A DNA stretch of 6,939 nucleotides, from assembly GCA_964470035.1 (NCBI GenBank), contig CAYYBR010000227.1, positions 1 to 6,939 of the forward strand, read 5' to 3'. Source of the DNA: JAJRXG01 sp964470035. GTDB lineage: Bacteria; Bacteroidota; Bacteroidia; Chitinophagales; Saprospiraceae. Numbering within the stretch: the first letter of the stretch is position 1; the number at the start of each line of letters is the position of its first letter. Positions 1-4,356 of this stretch are shown here, in pieces. The position numbers and the translations under genes are program-made. Under the pieces are notes generated by a model that searched no databases, was not told the DNA's origin, and saw only the letters and a list, made by a program, of their open reading frames with translations.

Positions 1-32
1 ATTTTTTAAAACTATAATTCCAAAAGAAGTAA

Positions 33-581
33 AAAAGAACGAAGAAAATTTATCTAACAGAAAGAATAACTCCACTATACTCCTATTTTGAGGATATAAT
101 TAAACCTGACGAATTGTTAGGAAGTGAATACTTTGGAACAGAATATGTCAGTGGAGAAACTGTCAATAATGTCAGACATGAAGATTTGACAAATAGTTCG
201 TTTGAGGATGGAGCTTTAGATGCGGTTGTTTGCCTAGAGGTGTTGGAGCACATTCCAGATTATGCAAAAGCGCTCAAAGAGATTTATCGTATTCTGAACA
301 AAGATGGTTTTGCCATCTTCTCTGCTCCATTTATACCAAATAAATTTGAGACAACGATCAGGGCATCTATGGTTAATGGTCAAATATTCCATATTCTAGA
401 ACCTGAATATCATGGTGACCCAATTAATAAAAAAGGGGTTTTATGTTTTCAACATTTTGGCTGGGACGTAATTGAGCTTCTCAGAGAAATTGGTTTTAGT
501 AAAGTATATGTCACTTTATTATGGTCAAAAGAGTATGGTATTTTAGGAATAGAACAATTAATGTGGTATGCCAGAAAGTAA
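33..581 (+). CDS. Class I SAM-dependent methyltransferase, C-terminal part (5' end missing or frame-disrupted)
   Basis: Likely transfers a methyl group from S-adenosylmethionine to an unidentified acceptor, in the cytoplasm. Seen: a Methyltransf_11-type core with HEDL followed by SFEDGALD, the strand VVCLEVLEHIPD, and RILNKDGFAIFSAPF, corresponding to the family pattern D-(L)-F-D-x-SFD-x-V-LEH-IPD-x-AL-E-x-RVLKPGG. The C-terminal block PEYHGDPI, GVLCFQHFGWD and EQLMWYARK also fits this family. The first available start is a TTG at 114, but this is unlikely to be the real one: the same frame upstream reads IYLTERITPLYSYF and then directly GSEYFGTEY, which resembles the conserved stretch preceding the core in these proteins. 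An in-frame TAA at 30-32 blocks further extension. The N-terminal half, including the usual glycine-rich SAM loop, is therefore outside the window or in another frame. The 3' end overlaps the sulfotransferase start by 14 bp, implying a shared transcript. Family confident; substrate unknown. Confidence 0.8.
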   Translation, partial: KRTKKIYLTERITPLYSYFEDIIKPDELLGSEYFGTEYVSGETVNNVRHEDLTNSSFEDGALDAVVCLEVLEHIPDYAKALKEIYRILNKDGFAIFSAPFIPNKFETTIRASMVNGQIFHILEPEYHGDPINKKGVLCFQHFGWDVIELLREIGFSKVYVTLLWSKEYGILGIEQLMWYARK

Positions 582-1383
582 ACTGATTAATTTGGTTTCA
601 TCATATCCTAAATCTGGAGCTACGTGGTTCAGATTTATAATGTATGCATGTTTTTATGGGGAAATTCCAAGATCAAGTGTTTTGGGGCCTTTTTATCCCG
701 AAATTCACCAACGGCTAGACCTGATTGCAGCTAAGTTAGAGAAAGGTGAAGAAGTGTTTGTAAAATCACACTTTCCTTATTTTGAAGAGCTTCCATACTT
801 AAATAGAGTAAAGAGATCCATACTACTTGTGCGACATCCACTAGATACTATAGTGTCAAAGTTGAATCATTATAGACTGCATGGTAGTTCGAATTTAGAT
901 AAAGAAGCTATGCAGAAGAAGTTCATCTTAAATGAAGTTAAAGAAGCGAACAAACGGATGTATGAGATAAGACATGATAATCTAGTAGGAGGATGGAATT
1001 ATCATATTAAGTCATGGTTGAATAGCTCAAGTGAAGTTAAGCCCTATATAATTAGATATGAGGACTTATTAAGTAGACCAATCGATGTGTTGAGTAAAAT
1101 GTCTATTGACTTGTCCTTCGATATATCCATTGATAAAATCGAAAAAGCAGTTCAGCTATCCGAATTTAGCGAATTAAAGAAATTAGAAAAGTTTGAGTTA
1201 GAGAATGAAGTTCCTGGCCTTTTTTCTATCAAAGCACGTGAGAAAAATTATAAAAAGAAGGGATTGCAATTCGTTAATAGGGGGAAGAGTGGTTATTATA
1301 AAGAGTACTTTGATGATGACATGATAGAAGCTGCTAAGATTCAGTATGCTGACACCTGCGCTATATTTGGATATCAGATCTAG
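568..1383 (+). CDS. PAPS-dependent sulfotransferase (Sulfotransfer_1 family)
   Basis: Predicted to transfer sulfate from 3'-phosphoadenosine-5'-phosphosulfate (PAPS) to a hydroxyl group of an unknown acceptor, most likely a glycan or lipid given the methyltransferase neighbour. Visible motifs in order: the 5'-phosphosulfate loop YPKSGATW (residues 13-20, Lys15); KSHFP (66-70), where His68 matches the catalytic base of cytosolic sulfotransferases; the 3'-phosphate site RHPLDTIVS (89-97) with Arg89 and Ser97 at the usual spacing of eight; W143-x6-W150; RYEDLLSRP (163-171); and NRGKSGYYKEYF (237-248), matching the RKGxxGxWKxxF block. At 271 residues it is of normal length and looks intact. No signal peptide or membrane segment is seen, so it is cytoplasmic. 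The ATG at 568 lies inside the preceding gene, 14 bp overlap, suggesting translational coupling; no Shine-Dalgarno sequence is seen. A hairpin terminator lies about 30 bp downstream. Family assignment strong; acceptor is inference only. Confidence 0.92.
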   Translation: MPESKLINLVSSYPKSGATWFRFIMYACFYGEIPRSSVLGPFYPEIHQRLDLIAAKLEKGEEVFVKSHFPYFEELPYLNRVKRSILLVRHPLDTIVSKLNHYRLHGSSNLDKEAMQKKFILNEVKEANKRMYEIRHDNLVGGWNYHIKSWLNSSSEVKPYIIRYEDLLSRPIDVLSKMSIDLSFDISIDKIEKAVQLSEFSELKKLEKFELENEVPGLFSIKAREKNYKKKGLQFVNRGKSGYYKEYFDDDMIEAAKIQYADTCAIFGYQI

Positions 1384-1414
1384 AAAGAATGTTGCATTCA
1401 TGAGCCCTAACTTA

Positions 1415-1449
1415 GGCTGACTAACATAATTCTTTAGTCAGGCCTTTTG
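1415..1449 (+). terminator. Rho-independent terminator after the sulfotransferase
   Basis: The arm GGCTGACTAA (1415-1424) pairs with TTAGTCAGGCC (1434-1444) with one bulged G, leaving a 9-nt loop, followed by TTTTGTTGT. Its position 31 bp after the sulfotransferase stop fits transcript termination of the plus-strand methyltransferase-sulfotransferase unit. A competing smaller hairpin (AGCC at 1403-1406 with GGCT at 1415-1418) overlaps the 5' arm. Confidence 0.7.
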
Positions 1450-1741
1450 TTGTCATATCCAAGAGAAGGTTTACAAAAATGTTCGACTCTGATAAGAAGG
1501 GAAGACATGATTGAAATACTCGTTCTTTTCTAAGGCATTAATCCAGATCAAGATAATCGAAGAAAGTGGTCTATTGGTGAATTTAATAATTCTAACATAG
1601 CTGGAAATTCAAAAGACTAAATGAGCCTCTAGGCTATATTTGGACTAGATAACCGTTAGTTCTACGGACGTATATGTATGTACCCATAGAGTAAGAGTTG
1701 AGTGGTTTTATTTAAGAACCAGACTTGGGACTGTATAAAAG
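1450..1741. other. Intergenic stretch between convergent terminators, no supported gene
   Basis: About 290 bp lying between two convergent transcription units. All frames are broken by stops at short intervals. The longest readable pieces on the plus strand share one frame: one runs to a TAA at 1531-1533, and the next covers 28 codons after it. They could be remains of a lost gene, but no family is recognised. No tRNA-like fold, repeat or promoter was found. Confidence 0.5.
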
Positions 1742-1776
1742 AAAAGGGCAACATCCTTATCGGATATTGCCCTTTT
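1742..1776 (-). terminator. Strong terminator, probably bidirectional, after the S74/T9SS protein gene
   Basis: Perfect 10-bp arms AAAAGGGCAA (1742-1751) and TTGCCCTTTT (1767-1776) are extended inwards by ATCC/GGAT (1753-1756 with 1762-1765) across one C/A mismatch, with a 5-nt loop. On the minus strand the stem is followed by TTTTCTTTTATAC, a good uridine tract. It starts 23 bp after the stop of the minus-strand gene. The A-tract and T-tract on both arms mean it can also work on plus-strand transcripts, as expected between convergent genes. Confidence 0.88.
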
Positions 1777-1798
1777 ATATATTAGTTATTAACTCTGT

Positions 1799-2974
1799 TT
1801 ATTGAGCTAATATCATTTTGTTAGTTTTTACTGTCTTGCCGTCTACTACAAGAGTGTATTGATATGTTCCTTGTGGAAGGTTATCAGCTTTAAGGTCAAG
1901 AACTCCTTGTCCTCTATCTGATATGCTTACGGTCTTAAGTATTTGTCCAGTTGCTGAAGTAATCGCTATAGAAGCTGATTGTGCATTCGAAGGTACAAAG
2001 TAAGAGATAGAAGTTTGATTAGTGAACGGATTTGGATTGTTCTGTTCCAAACTTGCTATTTTTTCATTACCTGTCAAAGTAGCTGATGTAGATGACTGAT
2101 CTGTATTTTCCAACCTGTCAGCAATAGAAGTAATTAGCTCTCTTAATTCTTCATTTTCTTTTCTTAGGTCGTCAATCATATCTTGCTGTTCCTGAACTGC
2201 ATTAACAAGAGCATATCTGATCATGTCCGTATTAACAGCTAAGTACGATCCCTCATCTATCACTAAGTTGTTAGCATCGTGTTTTTGATAGTCTACTTCT
2301 ACCACTGCCTCTGGAATTATTTTCTGAAATTCTTGAGCTATGATACCAGCTTTAATGCCATCATTTGCAACTATATCTCCATTATAGTTATAAAATCTTG
2401 GGGCCATTCTTAGAACCTCATTTAGTCCATAGTTGAATTCTCTAATGTTACTCTTTAATTTTCTATCAGAACCAACTGTTGTTCCATTAACTAAAATAGT
2501 ACCATTAAAGCTTGCGATATGCGCAGCGGGAACACTTGTTCCACCGACAGCTAATTTTGCATCTGACGTGATTCTCATAGCAGCTGACCCAAATGGCGTT
2601 GAACCTCCATCAGAACCACCGGTAACACCTACGTTAAATTGGTGATACTGACCAAAAAAGCCAACTTCTCCTCTTCTTGCTCCAGCATTGATGGATTCTT
2701 CACTCCCAAAAAGCGTAAAATATGACCAACTTTGAGTCGTATTCAACCAACTTTGAAATTGAAATCTGAGATCTTCATTTATTCCTTGAAAATTCACTGT
2801 AGTACCTGCAGATGGTTCAAACGCAGCTCCTGACCCTCTGACATGGAGTGAAGCGGAAGGGTCAGATACACCAATTCCTACATTCCCATTTTCTGCCACC
2901 TTCAAGGCCGGTGTCTGAGCCATAACCATGCCCCCTGCAAAGCAAAAGACTAAAAGTGTAATTATTTTTTTCAT
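1799..2974 (-). CDS. Secreted fibre-type protein with Peptidase_S74 chaperone domain and T9SS sorting domain
   Basis: Probably an exported, trimeric surface or secreted fibre protein. Residues 1-20 form a signal peptide (MKK, hydrophobic core, ending VMAQ). Residues 23-45 carry the LKVAENGNVGIG...SASLHVRGSG opening usual in Bacteroidota tail-fibre-like proteins. The middle (50-165) is a Gly/Ser/Thr-rich beta region with no recognised fold. The Peptidase_S74 domain, the intramolecular chaperone known from phage endosialidases and tail spikes, begins at GSDRKLKSNI (168-177), continues through GIIAQEFQKIIPEAV (210-224) and ends in a coiled coil (about 258-290). Ser169-Asp170 corresponds to the family's self-cleavage site. 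Residues 308-391 form a type A T9SS sorting domain with NPNPF near its start, a GQ turn, LPQGTY and the terminal KMILAQ. It is transcribed alone, with a promoter at 3042-3071 and a terminator at 1742-1776. Family call is strong; biological role unknown. Confidence 0.9.
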   Translation of the reverse strand: MKKIITLLVFCFAGGMVMAQTPALKVAENGNVGIGVSDPSASLHVRGSGAAFEPSAGTTVNFQGINEDLRFQFQSWLNTTQSWSYFTLFGSEESINAGARRGEVGFFGQYHQFNVGVTGGSDGGSTPFGSAAMRITSDAKLAVGGTSVPAAHIASFNGTILVNGTTVGSDRKLKSNIREFNYGLNEVLRMAPRFYNYNGDIVANDGIKAGIIAQEFQKIIPEAVVEVDYQKHDANNLVIDEGSYLAVNTDMIRYALVNAVQEQQDMIDDLRKENEELRELITSIADRLENTDQSSTSATLTGNEKIASLEQNNPNPFTNQTSISYFVPSNAQSASIAITSATGQILKTVSISDRGQGVLDLKADNLPQGTYQYTLVVDGKTVKTNKMILAQ

Positions 2975-3041
2975 TGTTCTTTAATTTTCACGTTTTCCCG
3001 ATCTCTCAGGGGTAAATAAATTTTTTCTTTATTCTGTTCTC

Positions 3042-3071
3042 CAAAGATATCAATAAACTATTGCCTACCAA
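3042..3071 (-). promoter_or_regulatory. Bacteroidota-type promoter for the S74/T9SS gene
   Basis: Reading the minus strand: TTG (3071-3069), a 19-nt spacer, then TATCTTTG (3049-3042), matching the -33 TTG / -7 TAnnTTTG pattern known from Bacteroidota primary-sigma promoters. Transcription would start near 3035 and give a leader of about 60 nt before the ATG at 2974. The leader is AT-rich and has no Shine-Dalgarno sequence. Confidence 0.65.
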
Positions 3072-3117
3072 TCCCTAAAAGTTGGGATTTTGGCCATATT
3101 ACAGACATCTCAAGCAA

Positions 3118-3157
3118 ATGTAAGCCACAGAAAACGGTGGTAGTATAGGGCTTACAT
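3118..3157 (-). terminator. 9-bp inverted repeat, possible terminator of the YceI/OB-fold unit
   Basis: ATGTAAGCC (3118-3126) and GGCTTACAT (3149-3157) are perfect inverted repeats around a 22-nt loop. A competing inner pairing CCAC/GTGG shares bases with the stem. On the minus strand it lies about 50 bp past the stop of the OB-fold gene and is followed by TTTGCTT, a poor uridine tract, so termination is plausible but not certain. It is also about 50 bp upstream of the next promoter, so a regulatory role is an alternative. Confidence 0.4.
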
Positions 3158-3158
3158 C

Positions 3159-3176
3159 TAATTCTTCCAAGAATTA
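3159..3176. repeat. Near-perfect short palindrome
   Basis: TAATTCTT (3159-3166) and AAGAATTA (3169-3176) are inverted copies separated by CC. It lies between the OB-fold gene and the S74 gene, next to the repeat at 3118-3157. The 2-nt spacer is too short for a good RNA loop, so a dimeric protein-binding site is as likely as an RNA hairpin. No known operator is recognised. Confidence 0.4.
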
Positions 3177-3208
3177 AGCCAAAAACTCGGATTTTGGGAC
3201 TCGAAATG

Positions 3209-3622
3209 TTAAAGTATCAGTCCTTTATTCAGTGTTACTTCGAGTAAAATACCGGTACAGATGGCCTTTATGGTGATAGGATCTCCGATATTATAGGTGT
3301 TGAGCGACTTTTTCTCACTTGACTCAAGTGTTATAAGAGCATAAGGATCCGCATCTTCGGGACCAAGTAGGACCACGGGAGCACCAGTTTCGTCCTCATA
3401 CTTGTCATAGATGGCACCTGAGATTTCTACTGCCTGACCTAGATATTTGCCTTGAGCGCTCTTTTCATCTTGTGTATATGCGGTATAGAGATCTAAAGCG
3501 GTAACCTCCGCTACACTGTCCTTAGATGAAGCAGAAGCTCCGGGCATCTTTAAAAAAACGATATAACCGAGTAGCGCTATAGCGACTAGTACAGTTATGA
3601 CTTTGACGATTTTGTCGATCAT
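3209..3622 (-). CDS. Membrane-anchored OB-fold protein (tRNA_anti-like family)
   Basis: A 137-residue protein with an N-terminal membrane helix (about residues 5-25, VITVLVAIALLGYIVF) and a periplasm-facing soluble domain. The pattern A-x-DLYTAYTQDEKSAQGKYLGQAVEISGAI (42-71), followed by a beta strand ending in ALITL (95-99) and then IGDPITIKAICTGILLEVTLNKGLIL, matches the OB-fold family called tRNA_anti-like (PF12869). The family name reflects fold similarity only and does not show tRNA binding. Usual members end in GxCxGxxxDVxLxxCxI; here the first cysteine is kept (Cys122) but the second position is not cysteine (KGLIL). The helix lacks a lipobox cysteine, so it should stay as a signal anchor. 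It follows the YceI-like gene after 15 nt with no promoter between, so the two are almost certainly cotranscribed. Function unknown. Confidence 0.75.
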   Translation of the reverse strand: MIDKIVKVITVLVAIALLGYIVFLKMPGASASSKDSVAEVTALDLYTAYTQDEKSAQGKYLGQAVEISGAIYDKYEDETGAPVVLLGPEDADPYALITLESSEKKSLNTYNIGDPITIKAICTGILLEVTLNKGLIL

Positions 3623-3637
3623 AAGGGTTGTAGATGA

Positions 3638-4234
3638 TTATCGCCTTGGGCGCATGCTGGTTTTTAATTCGAGCTGTATATCTCTTGATATGCCCAGATT
3701 ATCGGCATTCAGGGATACCATCGAGGGTAGTTTTTCTCGCATCATGCGATTGATGGTATTCATGCTTTCTTCTTCGATGCGCATGACAAATGATGTCTCT
3801 GCCCGCATAGACCCATCGGGACCTATCTTAATCGATCCCTTTGCAGATGTTTTTCTAGTATATGTACCCATCTTTAAGTATCCCTCTACTTGGATCGGGT
3901 AGGATCCTGGTTTATCCCAGTTGATGCTCAAAGGGTTCGTTATGCTGCCATCATAGGCAAACTTGGAGAAGGCAGTCAAGTTAAACCGATCACTGTTAAA
4001 TGCTCTATCAAGAGCGCCTAGTTTAAACTCAAATGACTTGGTCAAACCTTTGATGACTACCTGTCCACTAAGAGGGTTAATCTCACAGTAAACCTGATAG
4101 TTATCAGCCACGACATCTAGATACCTACTATGCGACTCTACATGTAGATGTCCAGTACGACTTACATATTTGTTAGGAGGAGAAAGTATCGACGTAGTTG
4201 AGACAAGAAGAAAGAAAAGTTGTAGCAAGTACAT
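3638..4234 (-). CDS. Secreted YceI-like domain protein
   Basis: A 198-residue protein with an N-terminal signal peptide (YLLQLFFLLVSTTSI, residues 2-16) and then a YceI-like domain (PF04264), a lipocalin-like beta barrel that in characterised members binds isoprenoid or amphiphilic lipid molecules. Seen: SRTGHLHVESHSRYLDVVAD (25-44), matching the family opening (G-x-F-S-x...I-A-N), then NPLSGQVVIKG (53-63), FEFKL (68-72), the FN-x-S-x-KF-x-Y-DGSI block (84-98), and VEGYLKMGTYT (116-126), corresponding to the G-x-L-x-G-x-T strand. Length is normal for a single YceI domain. The 3' neighbour, 15 nt away, is the OB-fold membrane protein, suggesting that both act together in the envelope. The ATG at 4234 is chosen because it starts the hydrophobic signal. 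The ligand is not predictable. Confidence 0.75.
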   Translation of the reverse strand: MYLLQLFFLLVSTTSILSPPNKYVSRTGHLHVESHSRYLDVVADNYQVYCEINPLSGQVVIKGLTKSFEFKLGALDRAFNSDRFNLTAFSKFAYDGSITNPLSINWDKPGSYPIQVEGYLKMGTYTRKTSAKGSIKIGPDGSMRAETSFVMRIEEESMNTINRMMREKLPSMVSLNADNLGISRDIQLELKTSMRPRR

Positions 4235-4272
4235 GTTATAGTTTCTGTGTTCCTCGATTTAAACGAGCAATA

Positions 4273-4280
4273 CAAAAGTA
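4273..4280 (-). promoter_or_regulatory. Possible -7 element for the YceI/OB-fold unit
   Basis: The minus strand reads TACTTTTG, matching TAnnTTTG, 39 bp upstream of the YceI-like ATG. No TTG lies at the usual 19-21 nt spacing; the nearest (4309-4307) is 26 nt away. The element is therefore only a candidate. The 122-bp gap to the protease gene has no convincing terminator, so read-through from the protease gene is also possible. Confidence 0.3.
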
Positions 4281-4356
4281 CATTATACATAGATGGTACT
4301 TCTCTTCAAAAGGAAGCATTATGGCGCTTTCGCAAATATTTAACTTTGACCTCTAG

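Noticed and set aside
29..47. Programmed -1 ribosomal frameshift at the A-rich stretch before the methyltransferase core
   Set aside because: The A6G run looks slippery, but joining the two readings needs a +1 (or -2) change, and no stimulatory hairpin is visible.
1198..1401. Minus-strand open frame of 67 codons over the sulfotransferase 3' end
   Set aside because: It lies opposite a well-supported gene, is low-complexity hydrophobic, and resembles no family.
1401..1450. Integron attC-like recombination site suggested by CCTAAC and GGCTGAC pairs
   Set aside because: No matching RYYYAAC/GTTRRRY core pair at proper distance; the structure is better explained as a terminator.
2433..2645. Plus-strand open frame opposite the S74/T9SS gene
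   Set aside because: It is the antisense of a conserved, confidently assigned coding region and has no start context or homology of its own.
3597..3902. Plus-strand frame of 101 codons opposite the YceI-like and OB-fold genes
   Set aside because: It spans the junction of two real minus-strand genes in antisense and shows no domain or signal.
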